Shown here: positions 15,991-24,552 of the stretch, one piece after another | Layout of the letters: each line of letters starts with the position of its first letter | How positions within the stretch are numbered: position 1 is the stretch's first letter | Source of the DNA: an uncultured Prevotellaceae bacterium | Lineage (GTDB): Bacteria; Bacteroidota; Bacteroidia; Bacteroidales; Bacteroidaceae | Length of the DNA stretch: 64,000 nucleotides | Reading direction: 5' to 3' | Assembly: GCA_946411565.1 (NCBI GenBank) | Contig: CAMKEM010000006.1 | Location: 23,427 to 87,426, forward strand | Notes under the pieces: generated by a model | Seen by the model: the letters and a program-made list of their open reading frames with translations, nothing else | What the model was told of the DNA's origin: nothing | Databases searched by the model: none | Position numbers and translations under genes: made by a program

Positions 15991-16481
15991 TATCGGGCAA
16001 TTTTAAGGATTGAACGTATCTTTCCAAGCGAACGCGTTATATGCTTGTTTACTGCTGATGAACTTATTCCTAACGCCTTGGCAGTTTCCTCGTAGGTCAT
16101 TTCTTCATCATAGTGAAGAGACAGTACCCGTCGGTCTTGCTCTGTGAGGTTATCGTTAATAACTCTCTGGAGTTCTTCCATAAGTTCCTCTCGTTCTTCG
16201 TTCTCTTGCTGAGCCTTTTGCATAGCGACTTCCAGTTCCATTTGCTGACGCAAGCGTTTCTGTCGCATAATGTTCAGGCATTGGTTTCTTGTGGCTGCAA
16301 GCAGGTATCCCGTAACAGATGCGTCAGCAATGGCCGGTTGACTGTTCCACATCTGCGTAAAGACCTGACTTACCGCATCTCTCGCTTCCTCTGCATCCTC
16401 AAGTATAGAGAAGGCGAAGCGATACATCTGCCTGTAATTGTCTTTGTAGATTCTTTCGAACCCTTGTTTGTTATAATCCAT
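15990..16481 (-). CDS. RNA polymerase ECF sigma factor
   Basis: 163 residues. Region 2 (about 8-75: YKDNYRQMYRFAFSILEDAEEARDAVSQVFTQMW) and region 4 (about 105-160: LTEQDRRVLSLHYDEEMTYEETAKALGISSSAVNKHITRSLGKIR, with a clear helix-turn-helix) are complete. It is the first gene of the operon with the anti-sigma and STN receptor, so its likely target is its own operon and other receptor genes. The nearest promoter-like site is 270 bp upstream (16753), with a palindromic repeat between them in the leader. Confidence 0.9.
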   Translation of the reverse strand: MDYNKQGFERIYKDNYRQMYRFAFSILEDAEEARDAVSQVFTQMWNSQPAIADASVTGYLLAATRNQCLNIMRQKRLRQQMELEVAMQKAQQENEEREELMEELQRVINDNLTEQDRRVLSLHYDEEMTYEETAKALGISSSAVNKHITRSLGKIRSILKIAR

Positions 16482-16514
16482 TTTCTACTTTTTTGTTGGG
16501 TATTCAACTTTCGT

Positions 16515-16661
16515 ATAACTCAAGTTGCAGGTTTATAAGGTTTGTAGGTTTTAGGTTCTTTTGTCGGACTTGCTTTTGTTTGGTGAGCTTGTGAACAATG
16601 CTCATAAACGATGCAGACCTTATAACCAATAAACCTCAAAACCTTATAACCCAAAGTTGAG
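16515..16661. repeat. AGGTTATAAGG-type inverted repeat, gene-free form
   Basis: The left arm (16515-16556) is built of GGTTTATAAGG and TTTGTAGGTTTTAGG units. The right arm (16612-16661) has ATGCAGACCTTATAACC and CCTCAAAACCTTATAACCC. The right-arm inner boundary ATGCAGACCTTA is the reverse complement of the left inner boundary of the element around the S23-type gene at 54424-54884. Confidence 0.7.
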
Positions 16662-16752
16662 CTTGCGAAACTTAAGTTGGGTCTTTATCTATAAGACACA
16701 TAATCGGGGTGAAACCAATACCCCTATGCCCGATTTTTTTCAAAATTTGTTG

Positions 16753-16783
16753 CAAAGGTATTAAAAAACTTCGATATATGCAA
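16753..16783 (-). promoter_or_regulatory. Promoter-like site upstream of the ECF sigma operon
   Basis: Minus-strand -7 TACCTTTG (16753-16760) with a TTG -33 core 20 bp further (16781-16783). This gives a leader of about 265 nt that includes the palindrome at 16515-16661. Confidence 0.5.
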
Positions 16784-17019
16784 TAGTTGTCCTCCTATGA
16801 TCTTCCGTTGTGCCGTCGCTATGTCAAGGCTAATTCTCCACTTGTGAATCAAAGAAAGTGAACGAATTAATGCGGTATTAATGTGATATTAACGTGACAT
16901 TACACGTTCTCATTTTGTGAGTAAACATTAATTTCCACCAATGGCACATTAATCTCGCATTAATTGTTTTCAGATAAATCGTATAAATCCGTTTCCCTTA
17001 TTAATGTCGAATTCTGTTT

Positions 17020-17170
17020 CTTCATGCTCCTATGTGAGTCCTATGTAGCTCCTATGTAAGTCCCATTTTTCGCCTATTCTCAGGAACGGACCTGAAACGT
17101 TTTTGTAACGGTATTACAACGGAGGTATAACGTGGACTCATACTGGACTTACACAGAAATCATAGTGGAG
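17020..17170. repeat. CTATGTAAG / GGAACGG short-unit repeat, copy 1
   Basis: Tandem CTCCTATGTRAGTC units, then GGAACGGACCTGAAACG, then ACTGGACTTACAC in reverse sense. Bases 17049-17079 are identical over 31 nt to 60418-60448. Confidence 0.75.
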
Positions 17171-17243
17171 TTATATTTGGAAAGTAAATGGGCAGTAAAT
17201 TTTATCAGTAAATTCATTTTCTGGTTTCATTTACTTATAATTT

Positions 17244-17360
17244 CTTCGCAAAGCTCAGGCGCTACGCGGAATCCTTTCTAAAAATAGGCGCAAGCCCCGT
17301 TTCTTATTGGAATAAGATTGCTTAGATTGGGACTCCGCGTAGCGCCTGAGCTTTGCGAAG
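17244..17360. repeat. Perfect 27-bp inverted repeat
   Basis: 17244-17270 (CTTCGCAAAGCTCAGGCGCT...) is the exact reverse complement of 17334-17360. A diverged single copy, TGCGTTGCGCCTGAGCTTTG, is at 3301-3320 after cdd. Confidence 0.9.
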
Positions 17361-17393
17361 ATTTATTGTCAGTTTTGCACCGGAGGTGCGTTT

Positions 17394-17774
17394 TTTTACT
17401 CTGAAAAAAGAATTTTAGGACAACTCTGCAACTCGTCACCCGAAACGTTGTAATAGATTATGTTTCAGAGAGTTGTAGCGGTGATTCATTTTTATAACTC
17501 GTCACCCACTCGTCACCCTTGCGCTTGTATTAACTTGATATAGAGTAATTTGGAGTAAAATTTCACTCGTCACCCTAAAAACGTTGACAAGTGGTGACGA
17601 GTGAATTGATCTTGTATATTCTTTATTCTCAGCAAGATACAAGGATTTGGGTGACGAGTGGGTGACGAGTAAAATTAAATGAATCACCGCTATAACGTTA
17701 AGAACCACAACAACTTGCAGCGTTTCGGGTGACGAGTTGCAGAGTTGTTCTAAAATTCTTTTTTTAGAGTAAAT
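17394..17774. repeat. Nested palindrome with eight CTCGTCACCC boxes
   Basis: The outer arms (17394-17447 and 17721-17774) are about 54 bp with about two differences. A second pair (17474-17521 and 17644-17697) and an inner 13-bp pair TTCACTCGTCACC / GGTGACGAGTGAA (17566-17578 and about 17599-17611) lie inside. CTCGTCACC boxes occur four times on the left and are mirrored four times on the right. No transposase is present. Confidence 0.9.
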
Positions 17775-17957
17775 GTCTTTTCCTGATTTTAGTTTACAGT
17801 TTTTGTTATTATTAAATTGTGTTTGTTGACATCCTTCTGAAATAGTTGTTGTATTCATGAATAGGTGATAAAGAAATAGAAGGGGTTAAAAAACTATATG
17901 AAAAAGTGAAAAAAGCAGAAAGTTTCAATGTTATTCGTTTTTTTCCGAAATTAGTAG

Positions 17958-17965
17958 TAACTTTG
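17958..17965 (+). promoter_or_regulatory. -7 element before the glycan locus
   Basis: TAACTTTG, 61 bp upstream of the first glycosyltransferase. The -33 position reads TTCG (17934-17937), a weak match. It is the only promoter-like site seen before the run of genes at 18027-28248. Confidence 0.55.
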
Positions 17966-18026
17966 CAAATTGAAAGCCAAAAGACAAAGGGCTAAAGACA
18001 AAAGACTGACAAGTAACAATTAACAT

Positions 18027-18959
18027 TTGAAGTTCTCAATCACCATACCTGCATATAAGGGGCATTTCCTGAAGGAGGCTATTGACAGCGTGTGTCGGCA
18101 GACATACCCTGACTGGGAACTTATTATTGTTGATGACTGCTCGCCAGAGAATCTCTTGGCGGTGGTTGAGCCTTTCCTTTCTAATGAAAGGGTTCACTTC
18201 TTTCGTAATGATAAGAACTGTGGGGCGGTGAACGTGGTGGATAACTGGAACATCTGTCTAAAACATTGTACTGGTGACTATGTTATCTGTATGGGTGACG
18301 ATGATTGTATGTTGCCTTGCTGCCTTGAAGAGTACCGAAAGTTGATTGAGGTGTATCCCGACTTGAATGTATATCATGCCTGGACGGAAATAATCGACGA
18401 GAATAATGCTACGGTCTTTATTCAGCAGCCTCGCCCTGAGCGTGAGTCGGCTTTATCCTTGTTATGGAACAGATGGAATAGTAGGTGGTATCAGTTTATA
18501 GGTGATTTCTGCTATAAGACAAGTCATCTGAGAGATAACAATGGTTACTATAAGTTGCCGTTGGCATGGGGCTCGGATGATGTAACGGCTGTAAGGGCTG
18601 CTATTGGTAACGGTATTGCAAATACCCAGCGAGTATGCTTTCAGTATAGGGACAACCGACAGTCGATTACAAGCTCGAAGAATGCGAGGATAAAGCTTGA
18701 GGCAACCTTGTTAGCATATCAATGGTTCAGACACTATCTTGACGGACTTGTTCCATCTACCTTGAGCTATGAGGATCGTTGTTATTTAGCTTGCATTGAT
18801 TCGGTTTGCAAGAAATACTATATGACGATGGGCAAGGACTGCATGGAGGATGTTCACGGAAATCCTTTTAGGATGATGTTCTGGTACAAGCAACTTAAGT
18901 GTTTCGACTTTCCGATGAAGGTGTTTATAAAGTGGTACTTTGGGAGCCTTAAAAATTGA
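18027..18959 (+). CDS. Glycosyltransferase family 2
   Basis: 310 residues, GT-A fold. The N-terminus KFSITIPAYKGHFLKEAIDSVCRQTYPDWELIIVDDCSPE and the metal-binding stretch CMGDDDCM are classic GT2 features. It transfers a sugar from a nucleotide donor onto a growing lipid-linked glycan; donor and acceptor are not readable. The start codon is TTG, since no ATG in frame precedes the conserved strand. It is the first gene of a co-oriented run of ten through 28248, with 3 bp to the next gene. Confidence 0.87.
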   Translation: MKFSITIPAYKGHFLKEAIDSVCRQTYPDWELIIVDDCSPENLLAVVEPFLSNERVHFFRNDKNCGAVNVVDNWNICLKHCTGDYVICMGDDDCMLPCCLEEYRKLIEVYPDLNVYHAWTEIIDENNATVFIQQPRPERESALSLLWNRWNSRWYQFIGDFCYKTSHLRDNNGYYKLPLAWGSDDVTAVRAAIGNGIANTQRVCFQYRDNRQSITSSKNARIKLEATLLAYQWFRHYLDGLVPSTLSYEDRCYLACIDSVCKKYYMTMGKDCMEDVHGNPFRMMFWYKQLKCFDFPMKVFIKWYFGSLKN

Positions 18960-18962
18960 AAA

Positions 18963-20111
18963 ATGTGCAAGGTATTAATCATAACATGTCATAAACTTGA
19001 TGAAGACAATGGTGGAGCAAATGCCTCAAAGGGCTTTATTCATTGCTTGGCATCATTGTTTGATGATTGTGCCTTGATATTTCCTGAATTTGAAGATACT
19101 GATGCATTTATCCCGTCAAATTGTACGTTGTATCCATGTCATGATGCACGTCCGAAGTTGCAGAAGGGACTTGACATGTATCGTGGAGTGGTGAGCGGAC
19201 TATATGCTCATGTAAGGAAACACTTGGAGACGCATCGCTATGATATTATCGTGGTGGATCATTCGGTAACAGCAACATCGCTTGTAAGCTATCTAAAACA
19301 GACGGGGACAAAGCTTATAACCATACATCATAATGTGGAGCGTGATTATCTGCGTGATAATGGTAACGAGCGTCCTATTACGTTCAGATACCCTTATAAC
19401 TATTTCGCAAGGAAATCAGAGAGGGATTGTCTGCTCAATAGTGATGTAAACCTGACTCTCAGTCAGAGAGATGCGGATGTATTTGCTTCTTGGTATCCTT
19501 CGCGTAATCTCCATTTGCATAGTATCGGTATTATGGAGTATCGTCCGATAGCGGACAAGACGTTTGTTCCGAAGCCTAAAGGTCATACCTTTGCTATTAC
19601 AGGATCGTTATGCTATGGGCAGTCGCTTGTATCGATTGTGGATTTCCTGCGTAGATATTATGCCATTCTCCAAAAGGCCTGTCCTGATGTCAGAATTATT
19701 ATTGCAGGTAGAAATCCTTCTCCTGTGCTATATGAGGAATGCAAGGACATGGAGGGTATAGAGATAATTCCGAATCCAGAGAAAATAGCAGATATAGTCA
19801 GATTGGCAGACTATTATATATGTCCGATATTTGCAGGAAGTGGCATAAAACTAAGGGTGCTGGATGCATTAAAGCAGGGATTGCCTGTATTGTGCCATAG
19901 CATATCTTCTGCAGGCTATGAGCCGTTTGTGGATAAGGGTATTCTATTTCCATATAGTGATACGGCTTCTTTTGAGGCTTCGCTTCATAGGATGCTTTGC
20001 TTAGATATCTCTTCGAATGAGATTTACCAGTCGTTCAGGCAATATTTCTCTGTTGAGGCAGGAGCATGGCGATTACGTCAAATCCTTCAGAAGGAAGGAA
20101 TTGTAATATAA
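18963..20111 (+). CDS. Glycosyltransferase family 4/GT-B type
   Basis: 382 residues. The N-terminal Rossmann half begins CKVLIITCHKLDEDNGGANASKG, and the nucleotide-sugar binding C-terminal half has IIAGRNPSP, IIPNPEKIADIVRLADYYICPIFAGSGIKLRVLDALKQGLPVLC, the usual GT4 donor-site region. It is likely a cytoplasmic, membrane-associated transferase of the glycan locus. Sugar specificity cannot be read. A family A repeat follows downstream. Confidence 0.82.
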   Translation: MCKVLIITCHKLDEDNGGANASKGFIHCLASLFDDCALIFPEFEDTDAFIPSNCTLYPCHDARPKLQKGLDMYRGVVSGLYAHVRKHLETHRYDIIVVDHSVTATSLVSYLKQTGTKLITIHHNVERDYLRDNGNERPITFRYPYNYFARKSERDCLLNSDVNLTLSQRDADVFASWYPSRNLHLHSIGIMEYRPIADKTFVPKPKGHTFAITGSLCYGQSLVSIVDFLRRYYAILQKACPDVRIIIAGRNPSPVLYEECKDMEGIEIIPNPEKIADIVRLADYYICPIFAGSGIKLRVLDALKQGLPVLCHSISSAGYEPFVDKGILFPYSDTASFEASLHRMLCLDISSNEIYQSFRQYFSVEAGAWRLRQILQKEGIVI

Positions 20112-20127
20112 AGTGAATGTTAAAACT

Positions 20128-20167
20128 GCCCCTCACCCGTCCTAAGGACACCCTCTCCCCAAGGGGC
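20128..20167 (+). repeat. GC-rich intergenic repeat, family A copy 5
   Basis: GCCCCTCACCCGTCCTAAGG...CCCCAAGGGG, placed between two glycosyltransferase genes 16 bp after a stop codon. Confidence 0.85.
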
Positions 20168-20192
20168 TGTTTATCAAGATATTTAATTGTTT

Positions 20193-21413
20193 ATGAACAT
20201 TCTTATAATAACACCATATCTTCCGTACCCTCTAAATTCTGGAGGTGCTCAGGGGGTATTTAATATGATAGAACATCTTCGTTCCAAGCATAGTTTTACT
20301 ATGATTATCAACGAAGGCGGGCAGAACAACAAACAGAATCTTCTGGCTTTGAGAAAACTATGGCCAGATGTGGATATAATATACTATCCGTTTGTTCGCC
20401 AGATGATGTGCCCTTCTTTCCTATATGAGAAGACAAGACGTGTGATGCTCAGGATGATAGCTCCAAATAGTCGTCGCCTTAAGATTGAGACGGCACTTCG
20501 TCCATACGGAGAGTGGTTCTCGCATCATCATGTAGATTTCGTTCACAGAATCATAGCAGAGAAGAAGATTGACATGGTTGAGGTGAACTTCATAGAGAGC
20601 CTTGCGTGGGGAAATTATCTTCCTGACAATGTTAAAAAGGTGTTCATACATCATGAACTTGGGTTCGTGCGCAAGGAAAGACTGCTTAGTAGTCTGCAAT
20701 TAACTTCTAAAGAAAAGGAAATGCTTGCCACAGCAAAATCGACGGAGTTTGCCAATCTTGAGAAATACGATGCTGTAGTAACCGTAACAGATACAGATAA
20801 GAAGATTCTTGAGCGTGAAGGATTGTCGGTGCCTGTATATACTTCTAACTCTGCTGTGAATACGGAGTCGTTCCCATATAGCGTTACTCCTGGCAATCTT
20901 ACGTTCATTGGAGGCTATGGACATCTTCCTAATGTGGAGGGAATCGACTGGTTTGTCAAGAATGTTGCCCCATTGCTTAGTGATAGGAATCTTAGGTTGA
21001 ACATAATTGGTAGGGGATGGCCTGATACTTATAACACCCAGTGTGGTGTTGATGTATGCCTGAAGGGATTTGTTGAAAAACTATCAGATGTGGCACTTGG
21101 CTCAATAATGATAGTTCCGATACTTAGTGGTAGCGGAATGAGAATGAAAATTCTTGAGGCTGCTGCAATGAGTCTTCCGATGGTAACTACTACGGTTGGT
21201 GTCGAGGGACTTGACTTCGTGGATGGCGAGTCGTGCATTATTGCTGATACTCCAGAGGATTATGCCAAGGCGATAATCAGGCTTACGGAAGATGCCGACT
21301 TAAGACGCAAACTTGGCGAGAATGCCAATAAGGTGTTCGAACAGAAATATTCGGTCTCTAAGCTCGTAGAGAATCGAGATAATATTTATCAGAAAATAAT
21401 TGCCAATTACTAA
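20193..21413 (+). CDS. Glycosyltransferase family 4
   Basis: 406 residues, GT-B. The N-terminus MNILIITPYLPYPLNSGGAQGVFNMIEHLRSKH is the glycine-rich acceptor-side loop; the C-terminal donor site is VPILSGSGMRMKILEAAAMSLPMVTTTVGVEGLDF. A TTG two codons upstream opens the frame at 20187, but the ATG at 20193 fits family alignment. A 111-bp AT-rich spacer with AATTCGTAATTA repeats separates it from the heptose genes. Confidence 0.85.
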   Translation: MNILIITPYLPYPLNSGGAQGVFNMIEHLRSKHSFTMIINEGGQNNKQNLLALRKLWPDVDIIYYPFVRQMMCPSFLYEKTRRVMLRMIAPNSRRLKIETALRPYGEWFSHHHVDFVHRIIAEKKIDMVEVNFIESLAWGNYLPDNVKKVFIHHELGFVRKERLLSSLQLTSKEKEMLATAKSTEFANLEKYDAVVTVTDTDKKILEREGLSVPVYTSNSAVNTESFPYSVTPGNLTFIGGYGHLPNVEGIDWFVKNVAPLLSDRNLRLNIIGRGWPDTYNTQCGVDVCLKGFVEKLSDVALGSIMIVPILSGSGMRMKILEAAAMSLPMVTTTVGVEGLDFVDGESCIIADTPEDYAKAIIRLTEDADLRRKLGENANKVFEQKYSVSKLVENRDNIYQKIIANY

Positions 21414-21524
21414 TTACATAATTAGCATTATTCGCAGACATGGTATTTGTGATTGCCTATGGTAAACAGGTAATTCGTAATTGGTAGCTTGGTAATTCAT
21501 AATTAGTAATTCGTAATTAATTAG
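21414..21524. repeat. AT-rich TAATTCGTAATTA simple repeat
   Basis: Repeated GGTAATTCRTAATT units and their complements lie directly before the heptose kinase start. No promoter is recognised. Confidence 0.5.
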
Positions 21525-22586
21525 ATGATTATAAGAAGTAAAGCTCCATTAAGACTTGGCCTCGCAGGTGGTGGCACAGATGTGTCACCATATAGTGATA
21601 TGTATGGAGGCTTGGTGCTTAATGCTACGATAAATCTATATGCATATTGTACCATAGAGGAATTGCCTGATTGCGATTATATAGAGATTGACTCCTATGA
21701 TGCAGATGTGCATGAGAGGTGTGTATTGGCAGAATCGCTTGTTATTGATGGTAAGGCTTCTCTCATAAAAGGTGTATATAACCGTTTGATGAAGGATTTT
21801 GCTCTTCCATTGGTAGGGTTCCGTATCAATACATATAATGATGCACCGGCAGGTTCGGGACTTGGTACCTCTTCCACTATGGTTGTTGCCATAATAAAGG
21901 CGTTCGTGGAATGGTATAGCCTTCCGTTAGGCGACTATGAGATATCACGCCTTGCATACGAGATTGAGCGTAAGGACCTTCAGTTAAGTGGTGGCAAGCA
22001 GGATCAGTATGCAGCTGCATTTGGAGGATTCAATTATATGGAGTTTCTTCAGGATGATATGGTTATTGTCAATCCTCTAAAGGTAAAGCGATGGATTGTT
22101 GATGAACTTGAAGCTTCCATGTTGTTGTATTTCACGGGGCGTAGCCGTTCTTCTGCAGCAATTATCGATCAGCAGAAGAAAAACGCATCCGATGGCAACA
22201 CAAAGAGTGTTGAGGCAATGCATCGAATAAAGCAGAGTGCCAAGGATATGAAACTTGCCATTCTGAAAGGTGATATAAATGAGTTCGCACGTATTCTCGG
22301 ACAGGCTTGGGAGGATAAGAAGAAAATGGCAGATGCCATAACAAATCCTATGATAGAAGAGGCATTCAATGTTGCCCTTGAGGCTGGAGCACGTGCTGGT
22401 AAGGTAAGTGGTGCTGGTGGAGGTGGCTTTATTATGTTTGTTGTAGAGCCAACACGCAAGAAGGCTGTCATAGAGGCATTGTCGCATCTTCCTGGTTTCA
22501 CCATGCCATTCAATTTTACGGATGGTGGTGCCCATGGTTGGAAGATATATGCCACAGATGATGTGAGGACTTTAAAAAAGAAATAA
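21525..22586 (+). CDS. hddA: D-glycero-alpha-D-manno-heptose-7-phosphate kinase
   Basis: 353 residues of the GHMP kinase family. It phosphorylates the anomeric position of D,D-heptose 7-phosphate, the second step of GDP-heptose synthesis. The N-terminus IIRSKAPLRLGLAGGGTDVSPYSDMYGG, the ATP loop APAGSGLGTSSTM (about 107-119) and the C-terminal GKVSGAGGGGFIMF are typical of HddA. One base separates it from gmhA, and hddC-gmhB follows, so three adjacent genes cover the pathway. Mannose/fucose kinases of the same family are an alternative, made unlikely by these neighbours. Confidence 0.9.
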   Translation: MIIRSKAPLRLGLAGGGTDVSPYSDMYGGLVLNATINLYAYCTIEELPDCDYIEIDSYDADVHERCVLAESLVIDGKASLIKGVYNRLMKDFALPLVGFRINTYNDAPAGSGLGTSSTMVVAIIKAFVEWYSLPLGDYEISRLAYEIERKDLQLSGGKQDQYAAAFGGFNYMEFLQDDMVIVNPLKVKRWIVDELEASMLLYFTGRSRSSAAIIDQQKKNASDGNTKSVEAMHRIKQSAKDMKLAILKGDINEFARILGQAWEDKKKMADAITNPMIEEAFNVALEAGARAGKVSGAGGGGFIMFVVEPTRKKAVIEALSHLPGFTMPFNFTDGGAHGWKIYATDDVRTLKKK

Positions 22587-22587
22587 T

Positions 22588-23232
22588 ATGAATGATCAGC
22601 AGAACAGACATATTGATACGCTCATTGAACGAATTCCCAGATTGCTTGATTGCAAGCAGGATATAAATGATGCGTATGTCTTGTTGAAAAAAGCATATTC
22701 CAATAATAGGAAATTGCTCGTTTGCGGAAATGGCGGATCGGCATCCGATTCTGAGCATATCGTTGGCGAGCTTATGAAGGAGTTTCGTCTCAAGCGTAAG
22801 GTGTACGTCAATCAGGCTGAGGCTATGAAAGCCATAGATCCAGAGATGGGACAGATTTTGGCTGAAAACCTTCAGGGTGCATTGCCTGCTATATGTCTTA
22901 CAGGTCATTCTGCTCTCACCACGGCTTTTATGAATGATGCCAATGCTGATCTCATATTTGCGCAACAGGTTAATGGATATGGTAAGCCAAATGATGTTTT
23001 TCTTGGTATATCCACATCTGGTAACAGCAAGAATGTGGTATATGCTGCCATTACGGCAAAGTCAAAAGGGCTCTCTGTTATCGGACTTACTGGTGCAAAT
23101 GAGAGTAAACTTTCTTCCATTGCTGATGTCTGCATAAAAGTTCCAGAAACTGAGACATATAAGATACAGGAACTCCATGTACCTGTGTATCATTGTCTTT
23201 GTCTTATGCTTGAAGAATATTTCTTTGGTTAG
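22588..23232 (+). CDS. gmhA: Phosphoheptose isomerase
   Basis: 214 residues, SIS domain. Converts sedoheptulose 7-phosphate to D,D-heptose 7-phosphate, the first step of heptose synthesis. CGNGGSASDSEHIVGELMKEF (about 46-66) has the expected substrate-binding residues including the active-site Glu; GISTSGNSKNVVYA is the SIS phosphate loop. The C-terminal region with KIQELHVPVYHCLCLMLEEYF carries the conserved His pair. It is slightly longer than the enterobacterial enzyme (about 192 residues). Confidence 0.92.
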   Translation: MNDQQNRHIDTLIERIPRLLDCKQDINDAYVLLKKAYSNNRKLLVCGNGGSASDSEHIVGELMKEFRLKRKVYVNQAEAMKAIDPEMGQILAENLQGALPAICLTGHSALTTAFMNDANADLIFAQQVNGYGKPNDVFLGISTSGNSKNVVYAAITAKSKGLSVIGLTGANESKLSSIADVCIKVPETETYKIQELHVPVYHCLCLMLEEYFFG

Positions 23233-23241
23233 GCTTTTTAT

Positions 23242-24552
23242 ATGAAAGTAGTAATAATGGCTGGTGGCATGGGGACACGTATTCTGTCGGTGGCTAATGA
23301 CGTGCCTAAGCCAATGATAAATATATGTGGCAAGCCGATTCTCCAACGTCAGATAGAGAATCTAAAGGCTTGTGGACTTACCGATATCACCCTTGTCATA
23401 GGTCATCTCGGTAATGTCATCAGTGACTTTTTCGGTGATGGTTCGGAATTTGGCGTAAATATAAGTTATTTCGTAGAAGATCATCCTCTTGGCACGGCTG
23501 GAGCTTTGTTTAAGATGCCTCAGCTTACCGATGATTTTCTTCTTCTTTGTGGAGATACCATCATTGATGTTGATTTTAACCGATTCATAGCCTTTCATCG
23601 CGAACGCAAGGCATGGGCAAGTCTTGTGGCACATCCAAACGGACATCCATTCGATAGTTCATTGCTCGTTACGGAGATTCTTCCACCAGCTCAACCTGGT
23701 GGACTTCCTGTGGGGACGGGTAGGGTAGTGCGATGGATAACGAAGGAAGAAGAGCGTAGCTATTACAAGAACCGTGTCAATGCCGGTATTGAGATTATAT
23801 CTCCACAATTGCTTCGTGAGACTATGAAGACGTTCGTTCCGCGTCATCCTGAGACTCCAGATAAGATAGACCTTGATAGGGATGTTTTGAAGCCAAATAT
23901 ACAAAGTGGACGTATATTTGCCTATGATACTCCTGAGTATATAAAAGATGTGGGGACTCCAGATCGTTTTTATGAGGCTGAGAATGATATCAAATCAGAG
24001 AAGGTACATGCCCGTAATCTCAGTAATCCACAGAAAGCGATATTCATTGACCGTGATGGGACTTTGAACACAACAGATGGATTCCTTACCCAACCTGAGC
24101 AGATGCAGCTTATTGAGGGAGTGCCTGAGGCTGTGAAAATGATAAACAAGAGTGGATATCTTGCTATCGTCATTACCAACCAACCTGTAATAGCGCGTGG
24201 AGAATGTACATTTGAGCAGCTCAATCTTATTCATGAGAAGATGGAAATGGAACTTGGGCTTCATGGCGCGTTTGTTGATGCTATCTATTATTGTCCCCAT
24301 CATACGGACAGAGGTTTTGAAGGTGAGCGTGTGGAATATAAGATTAATTGCGATTGTCGTAAGCCTAAAGCTGGTTTATTCCTGCGTGCAGCGAAGGATT
24401 TCAATATCGACTTGTCTCAAAGCTATATGATAGGCGACAGCAATCGTGATGTCAGGGCTGGGGATAATGCGGGCGTGAAAGCAAGTATCCTTATTGAGCA
24501 GAACAAGCCAAACGGACTGCTTCGTGCCGTTGAAAGTATAATAGGAAACTGA
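23242..24552 (+). CDS. hddC-gmhB: Fused heptose-1-P guanylyltransferase and heptose bisphosphatase
   Basis: 436 residues with two enzymes. Residues 1 to about 240 form a nucleotidyltransferase (MKVVIMAGGMGTRILSVANDVPKPMINI, with GDTIIDVDF), assigned as HddC, which makes GDP-heptose. Residues about 255-436 form a HAD phosphatase of the GmhB type (FIDRDGTLN with nucleophile Asp, VITNQPVIARGE, the zinc-loop-like CPHH and CDCRKPKAG, and MIGDSNRDVRAGD). The fusion thus joins steps 3 and 4 of the pathway in reverse order along the chain. Guanine specificity is inferred from the neighbouring hddA. Its stop overlaps the next start (TGATG). Confidence 0.87.
   Translation: MKVVIMAGGMGTRILSVANDVPKPMINICGKPILQRQIENLKACGLTDITLVIGHLGNVISDFFGDGSEFGVNISYFVEDHPLGTAGALFKMPQLTDDFLLLCGDTIIDVDFNRFIAFHRERKAWASLVAHPNGHPFDSSLLVTEILPPAQPGGLPVGTGRVVRWITKEEERSYYKNRVNAGIEIISPQLLRETMKTFVPRHPETPDKIDLDRDVLKPNIQSGRIFAYDTPEYIKDVGTPDRFYEAENDIKSEKVHARNLSNPQKAIFIDRDGTLNTTDGFLTQPEQMQLIEGVPEAVKMINKSGYLAIVITNQPVIARGECTFEQLNLIHEKMEMELGLHGAFVDAIYYCPHHTDRGFEGERVEYKINCDCRKPKAGLFLRAAKDFNIDLSQSYMIGDSNRDVRAGDNAGVKASILIEQNKPNGLLRAVESIIGN

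Larger units (their letters stand above)
16482..18026. other. 1.5-kb gene-free region made of inverted repeats
   Basis: No convincing reading frame; the 118-codon minus-strand frame at 17502-17858 is only the palindrome read through. Contents in order: ATAAGGTTT-type palindrome (16515-16661), the ECF promoter (16753-16783), a TATTAATG-rich stretch, the CTATGTAAG/GGAACGG repeat (17020-17170), AGTAAATT repeats (17176-17215), a 27-bp perfect inverted repeat (17244-17360), a 380-bp nested palindrome (17394-17774), and the -7 element of the glycan locus (17958). Confidence 0.8.

Noticed and set aside
17394..17774. CRISPR array
   Set aside because: The repeated boxes are short (about 10 bp), mirrored rather than direct and irregularly spaced, and no cas genes are present.
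17502..17858. 118-codon minus-strand open frame
   Set aside because: It runs through the nested palindrome and shows no protein-like pattern.
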